The translations under genes and the position numbers were made by a program. Below, piece after piece: positions 54,284-63,754 of a DNA stretch of 64,000 nucleotides. Origin of the DNA: Paracoccus sp. (in: a-proteobacteria) (lineage in GTDB: Bacteria; Pseudomonadota; Alphaproteobacteria; Rhodobacterales; Rhodobacteraceae); assembly GCF_030538755.1 (NCBI RefSeq), contig NZ_JAUNTJ010000001.1, positions 62,001 through 126,000 of the forward strand, given 5' to 3'. The notes under the pieces were generated by a model that saw nothing but the letters and a program-made list of their open reading frames with translations, was not told the DNA's origin and searched no databases. Each line of letters opens with the position of its first letter. Position 1 is the first letter of the stretch.

Positions 54284-55750
54284 ATGGCCGACACGATTCG
54301 CCATCCCGTCGATCATGTTCTTGCCGCGCCGCGTCTGTTCACGCTGGGGATGCAGCATGTGCTGGTGATGTATGCGGGGGCCATCGCCGTGCCGCTGATC
54401 GTGGGCCGGGCGCTGAACCTGCCCCCGCATGAGGTGGCCTTTCTGATCTCGGCCGATCTGTTCGTGTGCGGCATCGCCTCGATCATCCAGAGCTTTGGCG
54501 CGACGCAATATTTCGGCATCCGCCTGCCGGTGATGATGGGTGTCACCTTTGCCGCCGTGGGGCCGATGGTGGCGATTGCCGGGCAGACCGGCGGCACCGA
54601 GGGTGCGCGGGCGCTGTTCGGGGCGGTGATCGCGGCGGGGCTGATCGCGATTCTGCTGGCGCCGGTGGTCAGCCGGATGCTGCGCTTTTTTCCGCCGGTC
54701 GTCACCGGAACGGTGATCCTGTCCATCGGCATCAGCCTGATGCCCATCGGGATCAACTGGATCTTTGGTTTGCAGGCCGGGCCGACCGCGCCGATGCTGG
54801 TCGATCCGGCGCAGCAGGCGATGCTGGATCAGGCGATTGCCGCCGGGGCCATGCCACAAGGCGCGCGGCTGGCCGCGACAGTGCCGAACCCGGCCTATGC
54901 GACGCCCGGAAACCTGCTGATCGCCGCGCTGGTGTTGGGCACGATCCTGATCGTATCGCGCTTTGCCAAGGGGTTTTGGGCCAATATCGCCGTGCTGATC
55001 GGTATCGTGGTGGGCGGCGGCGTCGCCGCCATGCTGGGCATGATGGATTTCGCCAAGGTGGGTCAGGCGGCATGGTTCGGCCCGATTATCCCGTTCCATT
55101 TCGGCATGCCGACCTTTGACCCGGTGATGATCCTGACCATGGTTCTGGTGATGATCGTGGTCATGATCGAATCGACCGGCATGTTTCTGGCTTTGTCCGA
55201 GATGTGCGACCGCCCCATTGGTCGGCGCGAACTGGCTGCCGGGTTGCGCGTCGATGGGCTGGGCACGCTGCTGGGCGGGATTTTCAACACCTTTCCCTAT
55301 ACCTCGTTCAGCCAGAACGTGGGGCTGGTGGGCGTGACGGGCATCCGGTCGCGGTTCGTCTGCGTGGCGGGTGGGGCGATCATGATCGTGCTGGGGCTGA
55401 TTCCAAAGATGGGCGCGCTGGTCGAATCGCTGCCGACCACGGTTCTGGGCGGGGCCGGGCTGGTGATGTTCGGCATGGTGGCCGCGACCGGCGTGCGCAT
55501 CCTTGGCAAGGTCGATTTTCAGGGCAACCGGCACAATGCGCTGATCGTGGCCGTGTCGGTCGGGGTGGCGATGATTCCGCTGGTCGCGCCGCAGTTCAGG
55601 CAATGGCTGCCCGATGCCATCCATCCGCTGATCCATTCGGGCATCCTGCTGGCGGCGGTCAGCGCGGTGGTGCTGAACTGGCTCTTTAACGGCACCCCCG
55701 AACCGGACCGTGCCGCCGCCGGTGCTGCCGCCCGGATGGCAAGCCACTAG
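54284..55750 (+). CDS. NCS2 nucleobase:cation symporter (urate/xanthine permease)
   Basis: A 488-residue membrane transporter with about 12-14 hydrophobic segments. The NCS2 signature QNVGLVGVTG fits [QEP]-N-x-G-x4-T-[RKG], and GIRLPVMMGVTFAAVGPMVAIAG is typical of the family. The branch cannot be certain, but the location next to uraH, puuD and xdh favours urate or xanthine as substrate. The ATG at 54284 follows an AAAAAGGAG site. uraH follows 48 nt downstream. Confidence 0.92.
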   Translation: MADTIRHPVDHVLAAPRLFTLGMQHVLVMYAGAIAVPLIVGRALNLPPHEVAFLISADLFVCGIASIIQSFGATQYFGIRLPVMMGVTFAAVGPMVAIAGQTGGTEGARALFGAVIAAGLIAILLAPVVSRMLRFFPPVVTGTVILSIGISLMPIGINWIFGLQAGPTAPMLVDPAQQAMLDQAIAAGAMPQGARLAATVPNPAYATPGNLLIAALVLGTILIVSRFAKGFWANIAVLIGIVVGGGVAAMLGMMDFAKVGQAAWFGPIIPFHFGMPTFDPVMILTMVLVMIVVMIESTGMFLALSEMCDRPIGRRELAAGLRVDGLGTLLGGIFNTFPYTSFSQNVGLVGVTGIRSRFVCVAGGAIMIVLGLIPKMGALVESLPTTVLGGAGLVMFGMVAATGVRILGKVDFQGNRHNALIVAVSVGVAMIPLVAPQFRQWLPDAIHPLIHSGILLAAVSAVVLNWLFNGTPEPDRAAAGAAARMASH

Positions 55751-55798
55751 CCCCCGGCGCGCAGGCGCGGCACTATCCCCCAAAGGGAAGGAGGCAAT

Positions 55799-56152
55799 AT
55801 GCCCGGCTATCTGACGACTCATGTTCTGGACACCGCGCGCGGGCAGCCCGCCGCAGGGATGGAGGTGGTGCTGTTCCGTCTGACCGGCACCACCCGCACC
55901 GAACTGGCGCGGCTGCGCACCAATGCCGATGGCCGCACCGACCGGCCCATCCTGCCGCAGGATGACTTTGCCCCCGGTGTCTATGAGTTACAGTTCCACG
56001 CAGGCGCATGGATGGACGCGACCGGGATTGCGCCCGAAAGCCCGCGCTTTCTGGATGTGATCCCGATCCGTTTTGGCATGTCGCAGGACGACCACTATCA
56101 TGTGCCGCTGCTGGTGTCGCCCTTTGGCTATTCGACCTATCGGGGCAGCTAG
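55799..56152 (+). CDS. uraH: 5-hydroxyisourate hydrolase
   Basis: A 117-residue transthyretin-like enzyme that opens 5-hydroxyisourate, the product of urate oxidation, to OHCU. The N-terminal LTTHVLDTARGQPA and the C-terminal tetrapeptide YRGS (normally YRGS) are the diagnostic motifs; His and Arg active-site residues lie in these and in YHVPLLVSPFGYSTYRGS. It starts after a GGAGG ribosome site and is 1 nt before puuD, which makes the next enzyme in the path upstream of it. Confidence 0.96.
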   Translation: MPGYLTTHVLDTARGQPAAGMEVVLFRLTGTTRTELARLRTNADGRTDRPILPQDDFAPGVYELQFHAGAWMDATGIAPESPRFLDVIPIRFGMSQDDHYHVPLLVSPFGYSTYRGS

Positions 56153-56153
56153 G

Positions 56154-57392
56154 ATGATACCGGACAGCATCATCATCTGGGAATGGGCGCAGTTCGCGAT
56201 CCGCTGGGTGCATGTCATCACCGCGATTGCATGGATCGGATCGTCCTTCTATTTCATCGCGCTGGATCTGGGGCTGCAAAAGGCCCCGCATCTGCCCAAG
56301 GGGGCGCATGGCGAGGAATGGCAGGTTCACGGCGGCGGGTTTTACCATATCCAGAAATATCTGGTCGCGCCGGACCGGATGCCGGAACATCTGACATGGT
56401 TCAAATGGGAAAGCTATTCGACCTGGCTGTCGGGCTTTGCGCTGCTGGCGGTGGTCTATTGGGCGGGGGCGCATCTGTATCTGATCGACCCGGCCAAGGC
56501 CGATCTGGCGATCTGGCAGGCGGTGCTGATTTCGGCCGGGTCGCTGGCGGTCGGCTGGCTGATCTATGACGCGCTGTGCAAATCGCCCCTGGGCGAGCGC
56601 CCGACGGTGTTGATGCTGCTGCTGTTCGCGGCGCTGGTGGTGATGGGCTGGGCCTACGATCAGGTCTTTACCGGCCGCGCCGCCCTGCTGCATCTGGGGG
56701 CGTTCACGGCGACGATCATGACTGCCAACGTGTTCCTGATTATCATGCCGAACCAGCGCATCGTGGTGGCCGATCTTCAGGCCGGGCGCGTGCCTGACCC
56801 CAAATACGGCAAGATCGCCAAGCTGCGGTCCACGCATAACAACTATCTGACGCTGCCGGTCATCTTTCTGATGCTGTCGAACCATTACCCGCTGGCCTTT
56901 GCCAGCCGGTATAACTGGCTGATCGCGGCGCTGGTGTTTCTGATGGGGGTGACGATCCGGCATTTCTTCAACACCATGCACGCCCGCAAGGGGATGCGGT
57001 GGTGGACATGGGCCGTTACCGCCATGCTGTTCGTGGCGATCATGGCGCTGTCCTCGGCCGGGTTGCGGCAGGAAAGCCATGACGCCTCGGCCAACCGCGC
57101 GCTGACGGCGACCGAGGCGCGCTTTGCCGCGGCAGAGGGGTTTGATGATGCAGCCGCGGCGGTGATGGGGCGTTGTTCGATGTGCCATGCGCGCGAAACC
57201 GGCTGGCCGGGCCTTTACCATGCGCCCAAGGGGGTGTTTCTGGAAACCCCCGCCGATGTGGCCCGCCATGCCCGCGCGATCTATCTGCAATCGGGCGTGA
57301 CCGGAGCCATGCCGCCGGCCAATGTCTCGTTCATGGAACCGGATGAGCGGGATGCGATCATCCGCTGGTATCGTGCCGCCATGCGGGGATGA
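56154..57392 (+). CDS. puuD: Membrane urate hydroxylase PuuD with cytochrome c domain
   Basis: A 412-residue protein with eight or so membrane segments (FAIRWVHVITAIAWIGSSFYFIALD, the MTANVFLIIMPNQRIVVADL and STHNNYLTLPVIFLMLSNHYPL motifs) and a C-terminal cytochrome c domain with the haem motif CSMCH and a distal MPPANV methionine. This form oxidises urate to 5-hydroxyisourate and passes electrons to the respiratory chain instead of making H2O2. Start ATG 56154 lies 1 nt after the uraH stop. Longer frames from 56073 overlap uraH and are rejected. Confidence 0.94.
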   Translation: MIPDSIIIWEWAQFAIRWVHVITAIAWIGSSFYFIALDLGLQKAPHLPKGAHGEEWQVHGGGFYHIQKYLVAPDRMPEHLTWFKWESYSTWLSGFALLAVVYWAGAHLYLIDPAKADLAIWQAVLISAGSLAVGWLIYDALCKSPLGERPTVLMLLLFAALVVMGWAYDQVFTGRAALLHLGAFTATIMTANVFLIIMPNQRIVVADLQAGRVPDPKYGKIAKLRSTHNNYLTLPVIFLMLSNHYPLAFASRYNWLIAALVFLMGVTIRHFFNTMHARKGMRWWTWAVTAMLFVAIMALSSAGLRQESHDASANRALTATEARFAAAEGFDDAAAAVMGRCSMCHARETGWPGLYHAPKGVFLETPADVARHARAIYLQSGVTGAMPPANVSFMEPDERDAIIRWYRAAMRG

Positions 57393-57403
57393 GCCGCCCA
57401 AAG

Positions 57404-57455
57404 CCGGGGGTTTCGCACCCCCGGACCCCTGCGGGATATTTCTGGACCAAAGATA
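57404..57455 (+). repeat. Dispersed intergenic repeat family B, copy 5
   Basis: An 8-bp hairpin CCGGGGGT / ACCCCCGG with loop TTCGC, then CCCCTGCGGGATATTTCTGGACCAAAGAT. This is the most complete copy. It lies 12 nt after puuD and before xdhA. Confidence 0.8.
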
Positions 57456-57517
57456 TGTCAGGTTGTGTTCGGGGGGCGATGCGGCAAAGCTGGGCAAGTG
57501 ATGGAAAGTAGCAAGCC

Positions 57518-58972
57518 ATGAGCGCGCTGAGATTTGTTCTGAATGATGATGACGTGGTGCTGGATCGGATTGGCGCGCGGGATACTCTGCTGGATTTTCT
57601 GCGGCTGGACCGGGGGTTGACCGGCACCAAGGAAGGTTGCGCCGAGGGTGATTGCGGTGCCTGCACGGTGCTGGTGGGCCGGATGACGGATGCGGGGCTG
57701 GTTTACGAGCCGGTGAACGCCTGTATCCGGCTGCTGGCCTCGTGCCATGGCTGTCATGTCGTCACGGTCGAGCATCTGCGCGCTGCGGATGGCGGGCTGC
57801 ATCCGGTGCAGCAGGCGATGGTCGATCATCACGGCAGCCAGTGCGGATTTTGCACGCCGGGCTTTGTCATGGCGCTTTGTGCCTGGTGGCATAGCGGGGC
57901 CGGGGGTGGTGAAGCGGGCGTCGAGACCGCCTTGCAGGGCAATCTGTGCCGTTGCACCGGCTATGCCCCGATCATCCGTGCGGCGCTGGCTGCGGCGGCG
58001 GTGCGCGGGCAGGAGGCGGATGCGCTGGCCCTGGGTCGTGCGGCGATGGCGGCGCGGCTGGCGGCGATCCCGCGCGGGCGGGTGGATGTGGCGCGGGGTG
58101 CGGACCGGGCGATCATTCCGGCGGATACCGATGATCTGGCCGCGTTGCTGCTGGAACATCCGCAGGCGACCATCGTGGCCGGGGCCACGGATGTCGGGCT
58201 GTGGGTGACGAAGCATTTGCGCGACATTTCCCCCGCGATCCTGACCGGCCATCTGATGAAGGGGGTCGAGGCCAGCCCCGGCAGCCCTGACATCCGGCTG
58301 GGCGCGGGCGTGACCTATGCCGAGGCGTTGCCGCTGATTGCGCGCGACTTTCCGGCGCTGCGCGATTACTGGCTGCGGATCGGCGGGGGGCAGGTGCGCG
58401 CCATGGGCACCATCGGCGGCAATATCGCCAATGGCTCGCCCATTGGGGATACGCCGCCGGTGCTGATCGCGCTGGGGGCGCAGATCGTGCTGCGGCGGGG
58501 CGATGTGCGGCGGCGGCTGGCGGTGGCGGATTTCTTTATCGACTATGGCCGGCAGGACCGCGCGCCGGGCGAGTTCGTGGAGCAGATCATCATTCCGCGC
58601 CCCGGCCCTGACGCTCGGCTGGCGGCCTATAAGGTCAGCAAGCGGGCGCATTCGGACATTACCGCAGTTGCGGCGGGGATGCGGGTCGAGGTGCGGGGCG
58701 GCACCATCACCGATGCCGTGCTGGCCTTTGGCGGCATGGCGGGTGTGCCGAAACGCGCCGCCGGGGCCGAGGCGGCCTTGCGCGGCCAGCCCTTTGCCGA
58801 GGCGGCGTTTCAGGCTGCTGCCGATGCGGTGGCGGGCGATTTCACCCCGATGAGCGATATGCGCGCCAGTGCCGCCTATCGCGCGCAGGTCGCGGCCAAT
58901 CTGATCCGGCGGTTCTGGCTGGAACAGTCGGGGCAGGGCGCGCCCGTGCGGCTGGAGGAGGTGCAGCCATGA
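57518..58972 (+). CDS. xdhA: Xanthine dehydrogenase small subunit
   Basis: A 484-residue subunit with two [2Fe-2S] clusters and FAD. Cluster I cysteines: Cys41, Cys46, Cys49 and Cys69 (CAEGDCGAC...C); cluster II: Cys109, Cys112, Cys144 and Cys146 (CGFC...CRC). The FAD domain starts at about residue 195 with TIVAGATDVGLWV and GAMGTIGGNIANGSPIGDTPP. Electrons from the Mo site pass through it to NAD+. The stop overlaps the xdhB start (ATGA). Confidence 0.97.
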   Translation: MSALRFVLNDDDVVLDRIGARDTLLDFLRLDRGLTGTKEGCAEGDCGACTVLVGRMTDAGLVYEPVNACIRLLASCHGCHVVTVEHLRAADGGLHPVQQAMVDHHGSQCGFCTPGFVMALCAWWHSGAGGGEAGVETALQGNLCRCTGYAPIIRAALAAAAVRGQEADALALGRAAMAARLAAIPRGRVDVARGADRAIIPADTDDLAALLLEHPQATIVAGATDVGLWVTKHLRDISPAILTGHLMKGVEASPGSPDIRLGAGVTYAEALPLIARDFPALRDYWLRIGGGQVRAMGTIGGNIANGSPIGDTPPVLIALGAQIVLRRGDVRRRLAVADFFIDYGRQDRAPGEFVEQIIIPRPGPDARLAAYKVSKRAHSDITAVAAGMRVEVRGGTITDAVLAFGGMAGVPKRAAGAEAALRGQPFAEAAFQAAADAVAGDFTPMSDMRASAAYRAQVAANLIRRFWLEQSGQGAPVRLEEVQP

Positions 58973-61245
58973 CCGGACGCAGCATTCCGCATGAATCTGC
59001 CGCGCTGCATGTGACCGGGCAGGCGGGATATGCCGACGATCTGCCTTTGCCCGCCGATGCGCTGCACGCCTGTCTGGGGCTGTCGGAATGCGCGCATGGG
59101 CGGATCGCGCGGCTGGATCTGGATGCGGTGCGGGCCGCGCCGGGCGTGGTTGATGTGCTGACGGCGGCGGATCTGCCGGGGGTGAATGACGTGTCGCCGA
59201 ACGGGCTTGGCGACGACCCGATCCTTGCCGATGGCGTGGTGCGGTTCTGGGGCCAGCCGCTGTTTGCCGTCATCGCCCGGACCCGCGATCAGGCCCGCCG
59301 GGCGGCGCGTCTGGCCGGGGTCGATTACGATCCGCTGCCCCATGTGCTGACCCCGCAGGACGCGCAGGCGGCGGGCACCGGCTATGTCACTGATCCGCTG
59401 ACCCTGCGGCGTGGTGATGCCGAGGCCGACATGGCCCGCGCCCCGCATCGCATTTCCGGGCGCATCGCCATCGGCGGGCAGGACCACTTTTACCTTGAGG
59501 GCCAGATCGCCCTTGCCCTGCCCGGCGAGGGGGACGAGGTGTCGCTGTTCGTTTCCACCCAGCACCCCAGCGAGGTCCAGCATATGGTGGCCCATGCGCT
59601 GAACGTGGCCAGCCATGCGGTGACGGTTTCGGTGCGGCGCATGGGCGGCGGCTTTGGCGGCAAGGAAACGCAGATGAACCTGTTCGCCTGCGTGGCCGCC
59701 ATCGCCGCGAAACGGCTGGGCCGGGCGGTGAAAATCCGCCCCGACCGCGACGATGACATGATCGCCACCGGCAAGCGGCATGATTTCGTGGTGGATTATC
59801 AGGTAGGTTTCGACGATCAGGGCCGCATTGCTGCCGTTCAGGCCGATCTGGCGGCGCGCTGCGGCTTTTCGGCGGATTTGTCGGGTCCGGTGACGGATCG
59901 GGCGCTGTTTCATGCCGACAATGCCTATTTCTACCCCTCGGTCCGGCTGTCCAGCCATCCGATGCGGACGAATACGGTCAGCAACACCGCCTTTCGCGGC
60001 TTTGGCGGCCCGCAAGGCGTGCTGACCGCCGAACGCATGATCGAGGAAATCGCCTATGCCACGGGCCGTGACACGCTGGCGGTGCGGCGCGCCAACCTGT
60101 ATCGCCCCGGCGACCTGACCCCCTATCACCAGCAGATCGAGGATGACCTGCTGCCCGGCCTGTTCGATCAGCTGGAACAGGGCTGCGATTACGCCGCCCG
60201 GCGGCAGGCGGTGCTGGACTGGAATTCACGGGGCGGAGTGATCCGGCGCGGTATCGCGCTGACTCCGGTCAAGTTCGGGATCAGCTTTACCGCGACGCAT
60301 TTCAATCAGGCCGGGGCCTTGGTGCATGTCTATGCCGACGGGTCCATCGCGCTGAACCACGGTGGCACGGAAATGGGGCAGGGGCTGCACACCAAGGTGG
60401 CGCAGGTGGTGGCCGATGCGTTCCAATGCCCGCTGGACCGGGTGCGGATCACCGCCACATCCACCGGCAAGGTGCCCAATACCTCGGCCACGGCGGCGTC
60501 CAGTGGCACCGACCTGAACGGCATGGCGGCGTTGGATGCCGCTGACCAGATCAAGGCGCGGCTGGTGGCCTTTGTCGCCGAGCGCTGGCAGTGCCCGCCG
60601 GATCAGGTGCGCTTTGCGCCGGGGCAGATCATGGCGGGCGATACGGCGATTCCGTGGGAACAGGCGATCCGCGCCGCCTATATGGCGCGGGTGCATCTGT
60701 CGGCGGCGGGGTTTTACAAGACGCCGAAAATCCACTGGGACCGCGCCACCGGCAAGGGGCGGCCGTTCTATTACTTTGCCTGCGGGGCTGCCTGTTCCGA
60801 AGTGGCGGTGGATACGCTGACCGGCGAATATCGCATCCTGCGCAGCGACATCCTGCATGACGTGGGCCGCAGCCTGAACCCGGCGCTGGACATCGGCCAG
60901 ATCGAGGGCGCTTTCGTGCAGGGCGCGGGCTGGCTGACCAGCGAAGAACTGTGGTGGTCCGATGACGGGCGGCTGCGCACGCATGCGCCCTCGACCTACA
61001 AGATCCCGCTGGCATCTGACCGTCCGCGCATCTTCAACGTGGCGCTGGCCGATAGTGTGAATGCCGAACCGACGGTGGGCCGGTCCAAGGCGGTGGGCGA
61101 GCCGCCCTTCATGCTGGGCATCTCCGTGTTCGAGGCGATCGGCCATGCCGTGGCCTCGGTCGCGGATTACGCTCGTGCGCCGCGTCTGGATGCGCCCGCC
61201 ACGCCGGAACGGGTGCTGACCGCCATCGAACGGCTGCGCCCATGA
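58969..61245 (+). CDS. xdhB: Xanthine dehydrogenase large subunit
   Basis: A 758-residue molybdenum cofactor subunit that oxidises hypoxanthine and xanthine to urate. GQDHFYLEGQIALALPGEGDEV, VSVRRMGGGFGGKETQ, NTAFRGFGGPQG and the C-terminal VGEPPFMLG, with the catalytic Glu, are the markers. Both ends overlap neighbours by 4 nt. Length is as in the two-subunit bacterial enzyme. It needs XdhC for sulfuration and insertion of the cofactor. Confidence 0.97.
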   Translation: MTGRSIPHESAALHVTGQAGYADDLPLPADALHACLGLSECAHGRIARLDLDAVRAAPGVVDVLTAADLPGVNDVSPNGLGDDPILADGVVRFWGQPLFAVIARTRDQARRAARLAGVDYDPLPHVLTPQDAQAAGTGYVTDPLTLRRGDAEADMARAPHRISGRIAIGGQDHFYLEGQIALALPGEGDEVSLFVSTQHPSEVQHMVAHALNVASHAVTVSVRRMGGGFGGKETQMNLFACVAAIAAKRLGRAVKIRPDRDDDMIATGKRHDFVVDYQVGFDDQGRIAAVQADLAARCGFSADLSGPVTDRALFHADNAYFYPSVRLSSHPMRTNTVSNTAFRGFGGPQGVLTAERMIEEIAYATGRDTLAVRRANLYRPGDLTPYHQQIEDDLLPGLFDQLEQGCDYAARRQAVLDWNSRGGVIRRGIALTPVKFGISFTATHFNQAGALVHVYADGSIALNHGGTEMGQGLHTKVAQVVADAFQCPLDRVRITATSTGKVPNTSATAASSGTDLNGMAALDAADQIKARLVAFVAERWQCPPDQVRFAPGQIMAGDTAIPWEQAIRAAYMARVHLSAAGFYKTPKIHWDRATGKGRPFYYFACGAACSEVAVDTLTGEYRILRSDILHDVGRSLNPALDIGQIEGAFVQGAGWLTSEELWWSDDGRLRTHAPSTYKIPLASDRPRIFNVALADSVNAEPTVGRSKAVGEPPFMLGISVFEAIGHAVASVADYARAPRLDAPATPERVLTAIERLRP

Positions 61246-61982
61246 TCCGGGTGCGGATCGAGGCGGCGCAAGGCTCGACCCCGCGCGAGGCTGGCGCGGC
61301 GATGACCGTCACCGCGGATGCCACGCAGGGCAGTATCGGCGGCGGTGCGCTGGAATATATGGCCATCGACCGCGCCCGGCAGATGCTGGTGCATGGCGAA
61401 GCCCGCGCCCGCATGGATGTGCCGCTGGGGCCAGAGATCGGCCAGTGCTGCGGGGGCCGCGTTACCCTGTCGCTGGCCGCAGTTCAGGCGATGCCCCCCG
61501 AACCGCCACGCCCTGATGTGCTGATCTTTGGTGCCGGGCATGTGGGCCGCGCTTTGGCCCGCGCGCTGGCCTTGCTGCCGCTGGCCCCGCTGCTGATCGA
61601 CAGCCGCGCCGGCGAACTGGCGCGCGCGCCCGGCCTGTCCGCCCGGCTGACCCCCTTGCCCGAGGCCGAAATCCGCGCCGCCCGCCCCGGCAGCGCCGTG
61701 GTGATCGTCACCCACGATCACGCGCTGGATTTCCTGCTGGCGGCCGAGGCGCTGGCCCGCGACGACCTGCCCTATATCGGCATGATCGGCAGCGCCACGA
61801 AACGGGCGCAGTTCACCCGCTTTGCCCGCGCGCGGGGCCTTGATCCGGCCCGGCTGATCTGCCCCATCGGCGCAGGCGGGCCGCCCGACAAACGGCCCGA
61901 GGTCATCGCCGCGATGACCGCCGCCGAAATCATCGCCACCCTTACCATCTCTTGCCCGAAGGCATATCCATGCGACATCTGA
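61242..61982 (+). CDS. xdhC: Xanthine dehydrogenase accessory protein XdhC
   Basis: A 246-residue Moco-binding chaperone, a bit shorter than usual at its N-terminus (starts MIRVRIEAAQGSTPREAGAAM). GSIGGGALEYMAIDRAR, GQCCGGRV with the paired Cys, and the Rossmann part VLIFGAGHVGRALARALALL are present. It protects and loads sulfurated Moco into XdhB. The start overlaps xdhB (ATGA), and the 3' end overlaps guaD by 13 nt. Confidence 0.95.
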   Translation: MIRVRIEAAQGSTPREAGAAMTVTADATQGSIGGGALEYMAIDRARQMLVHGEARARMDVPLGPEIGQCCGGRVTLSLAAVQAMPPEPPRPDVLIFGAGHVGRALARALALLPLAPLLIDSRAGELARAPGLSARLTPLPEAEIRAARPGSAVVIVTHDHALDFLLAAEALARDDLPYIGMIGSATKRAQFTRFARARGLDPARLICPIGAGGPPDKRPEVIAAMTAAEIIATLTISCPKAYPCDI

Positions 61983-63244
61983 TCCGGGGCCGCGTCCTTG
62001 GCTTTCACGCCGACCCTGCCGAGACGGCGGACAACCACCGCTATCACCCCGACGGGGCGATCATCATTGCCGAGGGCCGGATTCAGGCGGTGGGCGATTA
62101 TGCCGATCTGCGCGCCGATGGCCTGCCCGAAACCGATCACAGGCCGCATCTGATCCTGCCGGGCTTTATCGACCCGCATATCCATTTCCCGCAGATTCAG
62201 GTGATCGCCAGTTGGGCGCGGCAATTGCTGGACTGGCTGAACGATTACACCTTTCCGGCGGAATCGGATTATGCCGACCCGGCCCATGCGGCGCGGATGG
62301 CGGGGCTGTTTCTGGATCAGCTGATCGCCCATGGCACCACCAGCGCCGCCGCTTTTTGTTCCGTCCACAAGACCAGCGCCGAGGCGCTGTTCACCGCCGC
62401 CCAAGCGCGCAATATGGCGATTGTCGCGGGCAAGGTGATGATGGACCGCAACGCCATCCCCGCCGTGCAGGATACTGCGCAGGCCAGCTATGACGACAGC
62501 GCCGCGCTGATCCGCGACTGGCACGGGCGCGGGCGGCTGCGCTATGCGATCACGCCGCGCTTTGCGATTACCTCGACCCCGGAACAGCTTGCGGCGGCGG
62601 GGGCCTTGGCGCGGGAAAACCCCGATTGCCACATCCAGACGCATCTGTCGGAAAACCACGACGAGATCGCCTATACCCTGTCGCTGTATCCGCAGGCGCG
62701 CGACTATCTGGACATCTACGACCAGCACGGCCTGCTGGGGCCGCGCAGCCTGATGGGGCATTGCCTGCATCTGACCCCGCGCGAAATCGCGCGCATGGCC
62801 GAAACCGGCTGCCGGGCGATTTTCTGCCCGACCTCGAACCTGTTTCTGGGCTCGGGCCTGTTCGATCAGGCGGGGCTGCGCGCGGCGGGGATCGTGACCG
62901 GCATCGCCACCGATGTCGGCGGCGGCACCAGCTTTTCCATGCTGCAAACCATGGCCGAGGGCTACAAGGTGCAGCAGATGCACCGGCACCGGATGCACCC
63001 CTTTGCCAGCTTTCACTGGGCCACGCGCGGCAATGCCATCGCCCTGGGGATGCAGGACCGCATCGGCACCCTTGCCCCCGGCAGCGATGCCGATCTGGTG
63101 GTGCTGAACGCCCGCGCCACCCCCGCCATGGCGCTGCGCATGGAACGCGCCGAAACGCTGGCCGAGGAATTGTTCATTCTGCAAACCATGGGCGATGATC
63201 GCGCGGTGGCGGAAACTTATATTTCCGGGCAGGCGATAAAATAA
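61970..63244 (+). CDS. guaD: Guanine deaminase
   Basis: A 424-residue amidohydrolase that converts guanine to xanthine, feeding xanthine dehydrogenase. Zinc-binding motif DPHIHFPQIQ, QTHLSENHDEI and MGHCLHLTPREI, then ATDVGGGTSFSMLQTM are typical of bacterial GuaD. ATG 61970 follows GAAGG and is preferred over the TTG at 61952; it overlaps the end of xdhC. Last gene of the purine set on this strand. Confidence 0.95.
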   Translation: MRHLIRGRVLGFHADPAETADNHRYHPDGAIIIAEGRIQAVGDYADLRADGLPETDHRPHLILPGFIDPHIHFPQIQVIASWARQLLDWLNDYTFPAESDYADPAHAARMAGLFLDQLIAHGTTSAAAFCSVHKTSAEALFTAAQARNMAIVAGKVMMDRNAIPAVQDTAQASYDDSAALIRDWHGRGRLRYAITPRFAITSTPEQLAAAGALARENPDCHIQTHLSENHDEIAYTLSLYPQARDYLDIYDQHGLLGPRSLMGHCLHLTPREIARMAETGCRAIFCPTSNLFLGSGLFDQAGLRAAGIVTGIATDVGGGTSFSMLQTMAEGYKVQQMHRHRMHPFASFHWATRGNAIALGMQDRIGTLAPGSDADLVVLNARATPAMALRMERAETLAEELFILQTMGDDRAVAETYISGQAIK

Positions 63245-63262
63245 TAGCCGAATCGCCTGAAT

Positions 63263-63287
63263 TGATATATTCATATTGAATGTATCA
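63263..63287. promoter_or_regulatory. 25-bp AT-rich palindrome before unknown secreted protein gene
   Basis: TGATA-T-ATTCA, centre TAT, then TGAAT-G-TATCA: 11-bp arms with a single non-pairing position. It ends 14 nt before ATG 63302. The lone AT-rich island after guaD, it could hold both promoter and operator for the small genes that follow. Confidence 0.6.
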
Positions 63288-63301
63288 TGGAGGGTGGTTC
63301 A

Positions 63302-63754
63302 ATGAGGATGGCTGTTGTTGCAGTTTGCTTTTCTTGTGCATTGCCGGGGGTGTCTTTGGCGTGCAGTCTGAATGACATGCAGGTCGTCGTGGATGTTTGC
63401 GCCGGGGCTGCGAAAAATACCGGCGTTGGCAGAACGGCACGGGCCAATTGTGATGGTGGAAACATTTCTCATGGGGTCGAGGTGGTGGCGCCGGATGGAT
63501 ATGTTTTCTTTACCGATTTCGATGGCTGGTCGTATAAAAAGATCAAGGGGCGCGACAATTCGGGCGATGTTGCCCTGTTGCGCCCCACGCGCGAGGCGGA
63601 AAACAACCCCGTCATCCGCCAGTTCCCGGTGAAAATGTCGCGAACCGGCCATTGCCGGACACGCAGCGGCCTTGGCGAAAACTGCGAGATACAGATGGCT
63701 CTGGTCGGGCTGGCCGTCAGTAAATCATGCGTCGCGCAATCCGTGTCGCGCTGA
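63302..63754 (+). CDS. Secreted cysteine-containing protein of unknown function
   Basis: A 150-residue protein with a signal peptide (MRMAVVAVCFSCALPG, probably cleaved after SLA) and six cysteines in the mature part, enough for three disulfides (ACS, DVCAG, NCDGG, HCRTR, ENCEI, KSCVA). The middle has GYVFFTDFDGWSYKKIKGRD, likely beta structure. I do not recognise the family. ATG 63302 follows GAGGGTGG; an ATG at 63287 inside the palindrome is in frame but less likely. The DNA is less GC-rich than the rest of the window. The next gene starts inside its end. Confidence 0.75.
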   Translation: MRMAVVAVCFSCALPGVSLACSLNDMQVVVDVCAGAAKNTGVGRTARANCDGGNISHGVEVVAPDGYVFFTDFDGWSYKKIKGRDNSGDVALLRPTREAENNPVIRQFPVKMSRTGHCRTRSGLGENCEIQMALVGLAVSKSCVAQSVSR

